A stretch of 64,000 nt of DNA from Microvirga soli (GCF_016734765.1 NZ_JAERQE010000001.1:186001-250000); one strand, 5' to 3'. Shown: positions 35,428 to 45,050, counted from the stretch's first letter. Notes: generated from the sequence alone by a model not told the origin. Numbers and translations: made by a program.

Positions 35428-36459
35428 TCAGCGCGCTCCGACGACCTCCAGGGCCATTCCGGCCATCATCGGCACGGCCTCGCCCATGCGGCGGGCGCGC
35501 TCGGGATTGGAGGCATTGCCATCCAGGGAACGCTTGTAGACTCCCTGCAGAATCGCCGCGAGGCGAAAGAAGCTGAAAGCCAGATAAAAGGGCCAGTGGC
35601 CGATCACCTCGGTTCCGGTGCGCCGGCAATAGAGCTCCACATACTCGGCTTCCGTGGGAATGCCATGGGCCTTCCGGTCGATGCCGCCCAAGCCCCGGAA
35701 GGCACCCTCTGAAGGCAGGCGCCACTGCATGCATTGATAGGCGAGATCGGCCAGGGGATGGCCCAGAGTCGAGAGTTCCCAGTCCAGCACCGCGAGAATG
35801 CGTGTTCCGGAGGGCTCGAAAATCATGTTGTCGAGGCGATAATCGCCGTGGACAAGGCTGACCCGCGCATCATCCTCCGGCGTGTGGTGTTCCAGCCATG
35901 CGATGAGTTCGTCCATCTCACGGATCGGATGCGTCTCCGACGCGCGGTACTGGCCCGTCCAGCGGACAAGCTGGCGCTCGAAATAGCTTCCCGGCTTTCC
36001 GTAATCGGCAAGACCGACGGCCGCAGGATCGACCTTGTGCAGGGCGGCGAGCGCCGCATTCATGGAGTCATAGATCGCGCTGCGATCCGCAGGGGGAAGA
36101 TCCGGCAGCCTGCCGTCCCAGAAGATACGCCCCTCGACATAGTCCATGACGTAGAACATGGAGCCGACGATCGAGTCGTCCTCACATAGGTGCATGACAC
36201 GCGGCACCGGCACGTCGGTATGGGCAAGCGCCGCCATAATGAGATATTCGCGGTCGACCGCGTGGGCCGATTTCAGCAGCGTTCCAGGCGGCTTGCGGCG
36301 CAGCACGAAGCGGCCTTGGGTCGACGTGATCAAGAAGGTTGGATTCGACTGGCCGCCGGCGAATTTATCTGCGCCGACCAGTTGGCCGAAGCCCGGAACA
36401 TGCGCGGCGAGATAGGGGCCGAGGCGTTCCGTGTCGAGATGGGCTGCTTGCGCTGTCAT
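35428..36459 (-). CDS. APH-family phosphotransferase, ACAD10/11 N-terminal-like
   Basis: A 343-residue kinase-like protein of the aminoglycoside phosphotransferase fold, in the branch found fused to acyl-CoA dehydrogenases in animal ACAD10/11. The ATP-binding region is RFVLRRKPPGTLLKSAHAVDREY; the catalytic loop is LVHGDYRLDNMIF; the metal aspartate is in AVLDWELSTLGHPLADLAY. In Pseudomonas putida a related enzyme (LvaA) phosphorylates a 4-hydroxyacyl-CoA during levulinate breakdown, so a hydroxyacyl-CoA is a plausible substrate (inference). It is the last gene of the leftward acid-catabolism operon, 6 bp after the MaoC gene. Confidence 0.85.
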   Translation of the reverse strand: MTAQAAHLDTERLGPYLAAHVPGFGQLVGADKFAGGQSNPTFLITSTQGRFVLRRKPPGTLLKSAHAVDREYLIMAALAHTDVPVPRVMHLCEDDSIVGSMFYVMDYVEGRIFWDGRLPDLPPADRSAIYDSMNAALAALHKVDPAAVGLADYGKPGSYFERQLVRWTGQYRASETHPIREMDELIAWLEHHTPEDDARVSLVHGDYRLDNMIFEPSGTRILAVLDWELSTLGHPLADLAYQCMQWRLPSEGAFRGLGGIDRKAHGIPTEAEYVELYCRRTGTEVIGHWPFYLAFSFFRLAAILQGVYKRSLDGNASNPERARRMGEAVPMMAGMALEVVGAR

Positions 36460-36465
36460 GAGCTG

Positions 36466-36942
36466 TCAACCGAGCATGGCGAGTGTGATCCACTCCGCCG
36501 CAAGCGCCGGCTTCTCCGCGCCGTCGATCTCGACAGTCACCTGATAGCGCAGCAAGGCTTGCGTGTCGGAACGCATGGAAACCTCGGACAAGGTAAAGCG
36601 TCCCCTCAACCGCGCCCCGACCGACACAGGAGAGAGAAAGCGGACGCGTTCCAGTCCGTAGTTGATCCCCATGGTCCGATCTCTGATCGTCGGCAGCGCC
36701 TCCTGTCCCATGGCGGACAAAAGCGACAGGGTGAGAAAGCCATGCGCAATCGTGCCGCCGAAGGGCGCCTCCGCAAGAGCGCGCTCGGGATCGACATGGA
36801 TGAACTGGAGGTCTTCGGTCACGGCAGCGAAACGGTCGATCCTGTCCTGGTCGATCGTCTTCCAGGACGAGACCCCGAGTTCCTGGCCAACCCGACTCCT
36901 CAGGTCTTCGATTGAGACGGACAGTGGCGCATGCACGTTCAT
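36466..36942 (-). CDS. MaoC-family enoyl-CoA hydratase
   Basis: A 158-residue hot-dog-fold protein. FAAVTEDLQFIHVDPERA followed by PFGGTIAHGFLTLSLLSAM is the (R)-specific hydratase motif with the catalytic Asp and His. It adds water to enoyl-CoA esters. Its start overlaps the SDR stop by four bases and the kinase gene follows closely, so it belongs to the operon running from the ABC importer to the kinase. The length and motif fit single-domain MaoC enzymes. Confidence 0.9.
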   Translation of the reverse strand: MNVHAPLSVSIEDLRSRVGQELGVSSWKTIDQDRIDRFAAVTEDLQFIHVDPERALAEAPFGGTIAHGFLTLSLLSAMGQEALPTIRDRTMGINYGLERVRFLSPVSVGARLRGRFTLSEVSMRSDTQALLRYQVTVEIDGAEKPALAAEWITLAMLG

Positions 36943-37769
36943 AGCGACGCCTCGCCGAAGATCTTGTGCCCGGTCTCCACCCCGATGCCGCCATCGAGCG
37001 GAATGATGGCGCCCGTCGTGTAGGCGCCGCCGCGACCGCAGAGGAACAGGAGCGCCCCTGCGATATCGTCCGGCCGACCGATGCGACCGAAGGGCACGCT
37101 GGCGGCGACTAGCGCACGTTTTTGTTCATCGCCTGTAGCGAAAGCCGTCATGCGGCTCTGGAAAGGTCCCGGGGCAAAGGCATTCACGGTGATGCGGCGC
37201 GGGGCGAACTCTTTTGCGAGGATCCTCGTGAGGTGATGCACAGCGGCCTTGGACGCCGCATAGGAATAGGCATTATCGCCGATGGGCGCGGCACCCATCA
37301 CCGAGCCGAGATTGACGATGCGAGCCGGATCGTCGTCGCTGGCCGCAGCCTCCAGCAGGGGCAGGAGTTGCTGGGTCAGCGTGAAGAGCCCCGCCACGTT
37401 GACAGAGAACACATTGTCCCAGGCCTTGTGCGGGAAGTTCTCCAGCGGCTCGCCCCAGGTCTTGCCCGCGTTGTTGACGAGGATGTGAAGATGCGGAGTG
37501 CGAGCCTTCACGTCGGAAGCGAGCGCCATCACGCCGGCCTCCGTCCCCACATCGCCGGAGAAGCCATCCGCCGTGCCACCGGCGTTGAGCGCGTTCAGCT
37601 CCCGCGCCACCGTCTCGCACGCCTCGCCCTTGCGCGAGGCGATCAGCACCCGCGCACCGGCGCGCACGAGCGCCTCGGCGATCATGCGGCCAATCCCGGT
37701 GGCGCCTCCGGTCACAAGCGCCGTCTTGCCCGTGACCGAGAACAGTGAGCTGAGGTAATCCTGAGCCAT
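36939..37769 (-). CDS. short-chain dehydrogenase/reductase
   Basis: A 276-residue SDR. ALVTGGATGIGRMIAEALVRAGA is the cofactor site (TGxxxGIG), NNAGKTWGEPLEN the structural NNAG motif, and the S...Y-x-x-x-K catalytic set is in NLGSVMGAAPIGDNAYSYAASKAA. It likely oxidises or reduces a hydroxyacyl or ketoacyl intermediate. The start is placed at 37769 (MAQDYLSS), inside the space after the ligase stop; a frame to 37799 overlaps that gene. It overlaps MaoC by four bases. Confidence 0.88.
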   Translation of the reverse strand: MAQDYLSSLFSVTGKTALVTGGATGIGRMIAEALVRAGARVLIASRKGEACETVARELNALNAGGTADGFSGDVGTEAGVMALASDVKARTPHLHILVNNAGKTWGEPLENFPHKAWDNVFSVNVAGLFTLTQQLLPLLEAAASDDDPARIVNLGSVMGAAPIGDNAYSYAASKAAVHHLTRILAKEFAPRRITVNAFAPGPFQSRMTAFATGDEQKRALVAASVPFGRIGRPDDIAGALLFLCGRGGAYTTGAIIPLDGGIGVETGHKIFGEASL

Positions 37770-37776
37770 CAGCCGC

Positions 37777-39420
37777 TCACGCGGCTGTCGGAAGGACATA
37801 GTCCTTCAGGATCTTGCGCAGCTCCAGCTTGGAGATCTTTCCTGTGGCGGTCAGCGGAATGGTCTCAACGAAAAGGACATCGTCCGGCACCTGCCAGCTC
37901 GCCACCTTGGTGGTGAGATAGGCCAAGATATCCTCCTTCGCAGGCTTCGCATCGGGTTTCGGCACGACCACGAGGAGCGGCCGCTCGCCCCAGCGCGGAT
38001 GCGGCATGGCGAGCACGGCGCAGTTGGCTACACCCGGTGCGCCCAGGGCCGCGTTCTCCAGATCGATGGAGGAAATCCACTCTCCGCCCGACTTCACCAG
38101 ATCCTTGGTGCGGTCCACGATCTGCAGGAACCCGTCGGGCGTGATCTTGGCCACGTCACCGGTCTTGAACCAACCTTCCGCATCAAGAGCCTGCGCGGTT
38201 GCACCCTCGTTGTTGTAGTAGCCCGAGGCGATCGAAGGCCCGCGCACGCAGAGCTCGCCGAACGCCGCGCCATCCTTCGGCAACTCCTTGCCATTCTCGT
38301 CGACGATCTTCATGTCGACCATGAACAGGCGCCGTCCCTGGCGAACCTTCAGGGCGATCTTCTCATCGAAGGGCAGTTCCTCCATCTCCGGGCTCAGCAT
38401 GCCGAAGGTACCGATGGGGCTCATCTCGGTCATGCCCCAGCCGTGGCAGACGCTGATGCCGTAATCGCGCTCAAAGGCCTCGATCATCGGCTGCGGCGCC
38501 GCCGAGCCGCCGATGATCACATAGTCGAGACCCTCCGGCTTGCGCCCCCGTTGCTTCATCTCGTGCAGAAGCCCGAGCCATACGGTCGGCACGCCCCAGC
38601 TGCTGTCGACCTTCTCGGTCTCCATGAGGTTGAACAGGCTCGCTCCGTCGAGCTTCGCGCCGGGGAAGATGAGCGCGGTGCCGGAAAGAGGGGCCGAATA
38701 GGGCAATGCCCATGCGTTGACGTGAAAGAGCGGCACCACGGGAAGGATCTTCTTGCCCATGCCGAAATAGCGCGAGGCGCCGATCACGGACGTCATGGCA
38801 TGAATGACCTGCGAGCGGTGCGAGTAGAGCACGCCCTTGGGCTCGCCCGTGGTGCCGGAGGTGTAGCTCAGCGCCGCAGCCGTGTTCTCGTCGAGATCAG
38901 GCCAAGTGATCGTGTCCGGCTGCCCGGTGAGCAGATCCTCGTAGCATTTGACACCGTCGAGTCCCTCCTGCACCGGCATGGTGTCGCGGCCGGTCATGGC
39001 CACGAAGGTGATGTTCTGGGGCAGCTTCGGCCGCAGAGCCGCGACGAGCGGCGCGAAGGTGATGTCGAAGAAGAGCGCCGTGTCCTGAGCGTGGTTGACG
39101 ATGTAGACGAGCTGCTCGGGGAACAGGCGCGGGTTGATGGTGTGGCATACGGCGCCGATGCCGGAGATGGCATAGTACAGCTCGAAATGCCGGTAGCCGT
39201 TCCAGGCGAGCGTTGCAACGCGGTCGCCGGGCTTGACGCCAAGAGCCCGCAGCCCATGGGCGAGCTGGGCTATGCGCTTGTGAATGTCCTTGTAGGTGGT
39301 GCGGTGAATGCCGCCTTCCGTCGCGACCGAGACGATCTCGGTGGTGGCGTGCACCTCCGCGGCCAGATCGATGATCGCCGGGATCGACAGCTGCCGATCC
39401 ATCATCATTCCGTTCAACAT
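37777..39420 (-). CDS. acyl-CoA ligase, fatty-acid/methylthiopropionate-CoA ligase-like
   Basis: A 547-residue AMP-forming ligase. The P-loop is [33 protein letters not shown] is the adenylate block; [21 protein letters not shown] and [17 protein letters not shown] the hinge; [11 protein letters not shown] has the catalytic lysine. The sequence style resembles DmdB-like medium-chain ligases. GGAGGGAAG precedes the ATG. It activates the acid probably brought in by the ABC importer encoded upstream. The exact substrate cannot be read from sequence. Confidence 0.9.
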   Translation of the reverse strand: MLNGMMMDRQLSIPAIIDLAAEVHATTEIVSVATEGGIHRTTYKDIHKRIAQLAHGLRALGVKPGDRVATLAWNGYRHFELYYAISGIGAVCHTINPRLFPEQLVYIVNHAQDTALFFDITFAPLVAALRPKLPQNITFVAMTGRDTMPVQEGLDGVKCYEDLLTGQPDTITWPDLDENTAAALSYTSGTTGEPKGVLYSHRSQVIHAMTSVIGASRYFGMGKKILPVVPLFHVNAWALPYSAPLSGTALIFPGAKLDGASLFNLMETEKVDSSWGVPTVWLGLLHEMKQRGRKPEGLDYVIIGGSAAPQPMIEAFERDYGISVCHGWGMTEMSPIGTFGMLSPEMEELPFDEKIALKVRQGRRLFMVDMKIVDENGKELPKDGAAFGELCVRGPSIASGYYNNEGATAQALDAEGWFKTGDVAKITPDGFLQIVDRTKDLVKSGGEWISSIDLENAALGAPGVANCAVLAMPHPRWGERPLLVVVPKPDAKPAKEDILAYLTTKVASWQVPDDVLFVETIPLTATGKISKLELRKILKDYVLPTAA

Positions 39421-39457
39421 CGTTTCTTCCCTCCGGTTTTTGCTTGTTGTCAGGAAT

Positions 39458-39937
39458 TTATCGGCCGCTTGAAACTTGTCCAGCCTGACGCAGGGGTGGC
39501 ATCGAGGCCTGATCCAGAACGGCGATGGTGGCGAGCGCCACCGCCGTCTGCTTCTCGCGCCCGTCCTTTTCGGTGAACACGTCCGCCGCCACGATGATCA
39601 TGCGGCTGCCGGGCTTCACCACCCGCGAGCGGCAGATCAGCCGGTCTCCATCGGCCGGCGAGAATAGGTTGAGCTTGTATTCGGCCGTGAGAACGCCCTG
39701 CCCCGGCTTGAGAACGGTCGCGGCGGCAATGGTTGTGCCGTTGTCGATCAGAAAAGCCGTGACGCCACCGTGGAACAGGCCGTGCTGCTGGAGCAGATCG
39801 TCACGACGGGCTACGGAGATCGTCGCAGTGCCGGGCGTCAGTTCATCGATCTGCGCGCCCACCAGATGCATAAAGCCCTGCAGAGCTACGCGCTCCCGGA
39901 TACCGGCGGCGCGGCTATCGAATGGGATTGCATCCAT
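39458..39937 (-). CDS. PaaI-family acyl-CoA thioesterase
   Basis: A 159-residue single hot-dog-domain thioesterase. The typical QHGLFHGGVTAFLIDNGTTIAA segment carries the active-site region (HGG then Asp). It hydrolyses acyl-CoA esters and often rescues CoA from stalled catabolic intermediates. It lies between the binding-protein gene and the acyl-CoA ligase gene on the same strand, so it belongs to this operon. Confidence 0.85.
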   Translation of the reverse strand: MDAIPFDSRAAGIRERVALQGFMHLVGAQIDELTPGTATISVARRDDLLQQHGLFHGGVTAFLIDNGTTIAAATVLKPGQGVLTAEYKLNLFSPADGDRLICRSRVVKPGSRMIIVAADVFTEKDGREKQTAVALATIAVLDQASMPPLRQAGQVSSGR

Positions 39938-39964
39938 GTGGAACGCCTGCCCCTTTGTGGAAGA

Positions 39965-39990
39965 AGCAGGGCCGGCTGTGAGGCCGGCCC
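39965..39990 (-). terminator. intercistronic hairpin after the binding-protein gene
   Basis: Perfect arms CAGGGCCGGC (39965-39974) and GCCGGCCCTG (39981-39990) with a six-base loop, 16 bp after the stop at 40006 on the minus strand. The U-run is weak. It probably reduces but does not stop read-through to the thioesterase, ligase, SDR, MaoC and kinase genes. Confidence 0.65.
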
Positions 39991-40005
39991 TGTTCAGCTA
40001 CGGTC

Positions 40006-41172
40006 TTACTGCCCGAGGCTTGCCGCCTCGACGGTCTCAACCTTGCCACCCTTGACCACGCCGACAACGATGTTGGCGTTGGTGCCGCCGCGATCATCGA
40101 CACTGGTGATGCGAGCGGGGTTCTTCTCCGCCGGCAGCTTGCCATAGGCCTCGCTGAGCTTAGCGTGGATCGCCTTCGGGTCGGAGACGCTGCCGGAGAG
40201 CTTCATAGCCTCGGCCACGGCGTTCAGGGTCGAGTAGTGGTAGGAGGCTTCTGTGCCCGGGTTGCGGTCGTAGAGCTTCTTGAACTTCGCGATGAAGGCT
40301 TCCGTGCCTGGACGCTTGTCATAGATCAGCGGCAGAACGCCAACGGAGCCTTCCAGCATGTCCATGCCGCCGGTGACGGCTGCCATCTCGTCGAGCTTGG
40401 CCTGATCCATCACGACGAAGCCGCCCTTAAACCCGAGCTCGCGCGCCTGCTTGGCGACGAGAGCCGTCGGCTCGGAGGCGCCGCCGACGAACAGCACATC
40501 GGGGCTTGCCGCTAGCACCCGGCTCACGCCGCTGTAGAAGTCCGTGTCCTTGTTGTAGGACATCGGGTTCTCGGCCACGATCTGGCCTCCGGCCTTTGTC
40601 CACGCCGGCCCGAAGAGCTGCGCCCAGGCCTTCGCATAGTCATGATCGCCGCCGGCCATGGCGAGCTTCTTGCCGAAGGTCTTCATCTGCACGCTGATGA
40701 AGGGCTGCACGTAGCCCGCGAAGGACGGCGGAATGCGAAGGGTCAGCTTGTTGCCGCGCTCCGTCATGTTCGGCACGCTGGTATAGGCGCCGAGAATGAA
40801 GTTGTCCTGCTCGTTGAAGGCCTGGATCGCGAAGGCACCGCCGGAATGGGGCGTGAACACCATCGGCGTGTTGTTCTGCGCCTTGAGGCGCTTGGCGTTC
40901 ACAGCCGCCTCGCTGGGCGAGTACTTGTCGTCGAGCGCCACGATGTTGAACTTGTACTTCTTGCCGCCAACATCGAAGCCGCCGGCATCGTTGATCTCCT
41001 TCGCGGCCATCTCGAGGCCGACCAAGGTGTTCTTGCCATAGAGCGCAGCGCCGCCGCTGAGCGGACCGGTATAGCCGATATTGACTGTCTCCTGAGCCGA
41101 TGCGGCGGAGGCGAATCCAGCCGCGAGCGTCACTGCGCCGGCGGTGTGAACCAGGTGTTTCCAAAGAGCCAT
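40006..41172 (-). CDS. branched-chain-type ABC transporter, periplasmic binding protein
   Basis: A 388-residue exported protein of the Peripla_BP_6 (LivJ-like) family. The signal peptide MALWKHLVHTAGAVTLAAGF ends at ASA. The mature protein starts QETVNIGYTGPLSGGAALYG, with NDAGGFDVGGKKYKFNIVALDD, the family pattern. Paralogues bind amino acids, aromatic acids, amides or carboxylates, and catabolic genes downstream favour a carboxylate. GGAGAGGAAAA precedes the ATG. It follows the permease and ATPase genes and precedes the thioesterase. Confidence 0.9.
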   Translation of the reverse strand: MALWKHLVHTAGAVTLAAGFASAASAQETVNIGYTGPLSGGAALYGKNTLVGLEMAAKEINDAGGFDVGGKKYKFNIVALDDKYSPSEAAVNAKRLKAQNNTPMVFTPHSGGAFAIQAFNEQDNFILGAYTSVPNMTERGNKLTLRIPPSFAGYVQPFISVQMKTFGKKLAMAGGDHDYAKAWAQLFGPAWTKAGGQIVAENPMSYNKDTDFYSGVSRVLAASPDVLFVGGASEPTALVAKQARELGFKGGFVVMDQAKLDEMAAVTGGMDMLEGSVGVLPLIYDKRPGTEAFIAKFKKLYDRNPGTEASYHYSTLNAVAEAMKLSGSVSDPKAIHAKLSEAYGKLPAEKNPARITSVDDRGGTNANIVVGVVKGGKVETVEAASLGQ

Positions 41173-41288
41173 TTGTTTTCCTCTCCTCTTGTTCTTTCTT
41201 CATGGGGCGGGAGTTCGACCGTGATCGACTCCCGTCTCTTTAGTTGGCGAACCTTTTGAGCTCGCAGGCTTCCACAACCGGCGCCGGA

Positions 41289-41996
41289 TCAGGCGCCGAT
41301 ATAGGCTTTCCGAACACGTTCATCATTGAGCAGGGTGTCCCGGTCGCCTTCCATGACGATCCGGCCGCTCTCGATGACGTACGCGCGATGGGCGATCTGC
41401 AGGGCCGCATAGGCGTTCTGCTCCGCGAGCAGCACCGTCGTGCCCTTGTCGTTGATTGCCTTGATGACGCCGAGCACCTGCTTGACCACCAGAGGCGCAA
41501 GGCCGAGCGACGGCTCGTCAAGGAGCAGGACCTGCGGCCGGCCCATGAGAGCGCGTCCGATGGCCACCATCTGCTGCTGGCCGCCACTTAAGGAACCGGC
41601 TATATCGTGCCGCTTCTCGTGAAGAATCGGGAACATCTCGAAGACCTGATCGAGGATCTTCTCGGATTCCTTCTTATCCTGGCGATGAACATAAGCGCCG
41701 AGAAGCAGGTTCTTGCGCACCGACATTTCGGGGAAAAGCTTGCGCCCCTCGGGGCAGTGCACCACCCCTGATTGGACGATCTGGGAGGGTTTCCGCCCGG
41801 CGATGTTCTGGTCCTTGAACCAGATATTGCCGCGGCTGAGCTTGCGCAGTCCGCTGATGGCAAGGAAGAGGGAGCTCTTACCAGCACCATTGGCACCGAG
41901 CATCACCACAAGTTCGCCGGGCTCTGCATGGATCGAGATTTCGTCGAGCGCCCGGAAGCTGCCGTAGTTGAGCTGTGCTCCCTCAAGCCGCAGCAT
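41289..41996 (-). CDS. branched-chain-type ABC transporter, ATP-binding protein (LivF-like)
   Basis: A 235-residue ABC ATPase. Walker A is LGANGAGKSSLFLAISG, the signature SGGQQQMVAIGRALM, Walker B VLLLDEPSLGLAPLV. The final ALQIAHRAYVIESGRIV block is typical of LivF. The start is set at 41996, where GGGAG precedes the ATG; a frame to 42020 is longer. It overlaps the LivG-like gene by 14 bp. With that ATPase and the two permeases it drives one importer. Confidence 0.92.
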   Translation of the reverse strand: MLRLEGAQLNYGSFRALDEISIHAEPGELVVMLGANGAGKSSLFLAISGLRKLSRGNIWFKDQNIAGRKPSQIVQSGVVHCPEGRKLFPEMSVRKNLLLGAYVHRQDKKESEKILDQVFEMFPILHEKRHDIAGSLSGGQQQMVAIGRALMGRPQVLLLDEPSLGLAPLVVKQVLGVIKAINDKGTTVLLAEQNAYAALQIAHRAYVIESGRIVMEGDRDTLLNDERVRKAYIGA

Positions 41997-42747
41997 AATC
42001 AGCTCCCAGGTAGGCCTCAATGACGCGCTGGTCGGAGCGGATCTGCGCCGGCGTCCCTTCGGCGATCATCTCGCCGTGGTCGAGCACCACGATCTTGTCG
42101 GCAAGGCTCATGATCATGTCCATCTTGTGCTCGATCAGGCACACGGTCAGGCCTTTGCGGATCATCTTCCGGATAAGTTCGGCCAAGCCTAGCGTTTCCT
42201 CCGGGTTGACGCCGCCGGCGGGCTCGTCGAGCAGAACGATCTTCGGATCGGTGGCGAGCGCCAGAGCAAACGCAACGCGCTTGCGCTCCTCCTGCGAGAT
42301 ATCCGCCGCCAGATGGTGGGCTACCGAGGAGAGGCCGACAAAGTCGAGCACTTCCTCGGCCTTGGCGCGGCAGCGGTGCTCGTCCTCTTTCAGGCGGCCC
42401 GTGTTGAACACCACGTCCCAGAAGGTGGATGTGGTGCGCAACCGATGCCCGACGATCAGATTGTCGAGCACCGTCGCCTTGTCGAACAGGGTGGTCGACT
42501 GGAAGGTGCGCGCGACGCCGAGCCTCGCCACCTGATCGGGCCTGAGGTTCGTCACGTCCTGCCCGTCGAAGATGATGCGCCCGGAGGTCGGCTTGTGGTA
42601 GCCGCTCACCAGATTGAAGAAGGTGGTCTTGCCAGCGCCGTTGGGGCCGATGATCGCGTTGATACGGTTCCTCTCGAAGGTGGTGGTCACGTCACGCACG
42701 GCGGTCAGGCCGCCGAAGCGCTTGGTCAGGCCCTGGATCTCAAGCAT
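41983..42747 (-). CDS. branched-chain-type ABC transporter, ATP-binding protein (LivG-like)
   Basis: A 254-residue ABC ATPase. IIGPNGAGKTTFFNLVSG is Walker A, ISQEERKRVAFALALA the signature region (here Q-E-E-R-K rather than SGGQ), IVLLDEPAGGVNPEET Walker B. LIEHKMDMIMSLADKIVVLDHG closes the domain. It pairs with the LivF-like ATPase in a heterodimer. It overlaps the permease gene upstream by 8 bp, so the whole set is one transcript. Confidence 0.92.
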   Translation of the reverse strand: MLEIQGLTKRFGGLTAVRDVTTTFERNRINAIIGPNGAGKTTFFNLVSGYHKPTSGRIIFDGQDVTNLRPDQVARLGVARTFQSTTLFDKATVLDNLIVGHRLRTTSTFWDVVFNTGRLKEDEHRCRAKAEEVLDFVGLSSVAHHLAADISQEERKRVAFALALATDPKIVLLDEPAGGVNPEETLGLAELIRKMIRKGLTVCLIEHKMDMIMSLADKIVVLDHGEMIAEGTPAQIRSDQRVIEAYLGADYAAA

Positions 42748-43756
42748 TGGTGCCGACCTCCTGCTGCTGGCCGATCACGGATCGCTGAAGGCGTCGGTCC
42801 TGCATCGAGGCTGCGGCCCGCCGCGCCTGCCGTTCGCGCCAATACCCGATAAGGCCCTGCGGGAAGAACATGACCAGCAGGATCAGGAGCGGGCCGAACA
42901 CGATCATCCGGAAATCCTGCAGGAACTGCAGCGACTGCGTGAGCCAGGTGAGCAGGATCGCCCCGAGCAGCGGCCCGAACAGGGTGCCGATGCCGCCCAC
43001 GAGGATGAAGGCGATCATGTCGAAGGTGTGGCTCTCCAGCGCCATGGCCGGGCCGATGAAGCGCACGAAGCCGGCATAAAGCGCACCGGCCATTCCGGCG
43101 TAGAAGGTGGAAAGCACGAAGGCGAGAACCTTGGTACGCATCAGGTTGATGCCCAGTGTCTCGGCAAGGTCCTCACCGTTGCGGATGGCGATGAAGGCGC
43201 GGCCGAGCAGCGAATGCACGATCCGGCTCATCAGCCACAGGCTCACCACGAGGAAGAACAGCACGAGGTAGTACTGCGACCACGTGTTGTCGAACCGGAT
43301 CGGGCCGATGCCGGTGGGCGCCGGAATGTCGATGATGCCCACCGTTCCATGAGTCAGCACATCCCATTTTTCGATGATCAGATAGATCATGAAGCCGACG
43401 CAGAGGGTGAAGATCGAGAAGAAGTGCCCTTTCAGGCGCAGCGAAAGAAGACCGGCGAAGAAGCCGACGATCGCGCTCAAGATTCCAGCGATCACGAAGG
43501 CGATCCAATAGGGCACGCCGTAATCGACGGTGAGGATGCCGACCGTGTAGGCGCCGATGGCCATGAAGCCCGCATGCGCGAGGTTGAGCTGGCCCGTATA
43601 GCCCAGGATGAGGTTCAGGCCCACTGCGGCGATCGCCATGATGTAAGCGAGCGACATCACGTAGATGTAATAGTCGTTGGCCGCGATCATCGGGAAGGCG
43701 ATGGCCAGAAGCAGCAGGACGGCGAGAAGAGGCTTTTGCCAAGTCTTCGACATCAT
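42740..43756 (-). CDS. branched-chain-type ABC transporter, permease (LivM-like)
   Basis: A 338-residue membrane protein with about nine helices and the LivM pattern GYTGQLNLAHAGFMAIGAYT, plus RNGEDLAETLGINLMRTKVLAF and MAGALYAGF. The C-terminus is a short basic tail (YWRERQARRAAASMQDRR). It forms one half of the import channel. The ATG overlaps the LivH-like stop. Confidence 0.93.
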   Translation of the reverse strand: MMSKTWQKPLLAVLLLLAIAFPMIAANDYYIYVMSLAYIMAIAAVGLNLILGYTGQLNLAHAGFMAIGAYTVGILTVDYGVPYWIAFVIAGILSAIVGFFAGLLSLRLKGHFFSIFTLCVGFMIYLIIEKWDVLTHGTVGIIDIPAPTGIGPIRFDNTWSQYYLVLFFLVVSLWLMSRIVHSLLGRAFIAIRNGEDLAETLGINLMRTKVLAFVLSTFYAGMAGALYAGFVRFIGPAMALESHTFDMIAFILVGGIGTLFGPLLGAILLTWLTQSLQFLQDFRMIVFGPLLILLVMFFPQGLIGYWRERQARRAAASMQDRRLQRSVIGQQQEVGTNA

Positions 43757-44619
43757 GCCCGGGCTCCGCTGGGAAACAGGCCCTGGGGCCGGAACGACAG
43801 GATCAGGACGAGGAGCGCAAAGGCGATGATGTCCTTGTAGTTCGTGGAGACGTAAAAAGCCCCGAAGCTCTCGGCGAACCCGATCACGAGACCGCCGACG
43901 ATGGCCCCCGGGATGCTGCCCATGCCGCCCAGGATGATGATCACGAAGGCCTTCATGATCACGAGATGCCCCATGGAGGGATAGATCAGGTTGATGGGAG
44001 CAAAGAGCGTCGCGGCCACCGCGGCTAGAGCGCCGGAAATCGCGAAGGTGAGAACGGAAACCTTCGTGGCGTCGATGCCGACCAGGGAAGCGCCTTCCCG
44101 GTTCTGCGCCATGGCAATGATCGTGGAGCCGGTGAGCGTGCGGGTGAGGAAAAGGTGGAGCACGAACATCAGGCCGAACGCCGCCGCGATGATGATCAGG
44201 CGCTGCGCGGGCGCGACGAGATCGAAGAGGCGCACGATCTGCGGATAGGGAGGAGCGAGACGGTGGAACTCCGCACCCCAGATTGCCTGAATGCCCGCTT
44301 CCAGAAACAGGAGAAGGCCGATGGCGGCGATCATGTCATGCAGGGGCGGCGCATTTCTGAGGCGATGGAAGATGAGCCGGTCCGACAGAACCGCGAGAAG
44401 GGCCACGATGAGCGCCGCTCCGGCCATGGCAACCCAATAATTCGCGCCGAGCGAGCCCACGAGATAGAAGGCCATGTAGGCGCCAACCATATACAAGGCG
44501 CCATGGGCGAAGTTGGGGATGTGGAGAATCCCGTAGACGAGCGTGAGACCAAGGGCCACGAGCGCATAGACGCTTCCGAGCGTCAGCCCGTTCAGAACCT
44601 GCTGAAAAAAGATATTCAA
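43753..44619 (-). CDS. branched-chain-type ABC transporter, permease (LivH-like), TTG start
   Basis: A 288-residue membrane protein with eight or so helices. The opening NIFFQQVLNGLTLGSVYALVALGLTLVYG and the IPNFAHGALYMVGAY segment are the LivH signature; IAMAQNREGASLVGID is the ATPase-coupling loop. The start codon is TTG at 44617-44619, about 10 bp after an AGGAGGAGG site; no ATG fits the conserved N-terminus. This is the first gene of the leftward operon that ends with the kinase at 35.4 kb. Confidence 0.92.
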   Translation of the reverse strand: MNIFFQQVLNGLTLGSVYALVALGLTLVYGILHIPNFAHGALYMVGAYMAFYLVGSLGANYWVAMAGAALIVALLAVLSDRLIFHRLRNAPPLHDMIAAIGLLLFLEAGIQAIWGAEFHRLAPPYPQIVRLFDLVAPAQRLIIIAAAFGLMFVLHLFLTRTLTGSTIIAMAQNREGASLVGIDATKVSVLTFAISGALAAVAATLFAPINLIYPSMGHLVIMKAFVIIILGGMGSIPGAIVGGLVIGFAESFGAFYVSTNYKDIIAFALLVLILSFRPQGLFPSGARA

Positions 44620-45050
44620 GGAGCCGCGTCCTCCTCCTGGGCTCCGGGCTCCCGTGCTCGACCGCGATTTCCCGCCTGGCTAGGGCAGGAACTGAGGACC
44701 TGTGACTTGCGGCACCGGACCCTCAAACCGGACAAACCAGGCTCCTCGGATCGTTTCCTCTCGAATGAACGGTACGGTCCTTTTCAGACTCACACCGCCG
44801 GCAGGGCTTCATTGGCCCTGTCCTGTGTCTGAAGGGAGACTGACACGAGACCATGGCCTCGTCAACGGATCATGGAAGCCGAATTGCACCGATTTCCGGC
44901 AGCCTCGGATTCACCCTCGACACTCTCTTAGAATAACGGGTACAGTCGAAGAGTTGCATGCGCGGCATCGCTCCCGGGACCAATTCGTGCTAGGAGCTCA
45001 ACCATGGGCGGCCCTGAGCCTGCCCTCGGGCCAGGAGCCACGAAACTACC
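44620..45050. promoter_or_regulatory. divergent control region between the ABC importer operon and the double TetR gene
   Basis: 431 bp without a convincing gene; a frame crossing it (44702-45715) is a shadow of the TetR gene. One imperfect palindrome, GAACGGTACGGTCC (44767-44780), and a related direct copy (44931-44947, GAATAACGGGTACAGTC) are the only repeated marks. Either could be a TetR operator. No -35/-10 pair is clear enough to call. Confidence 0.4.
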
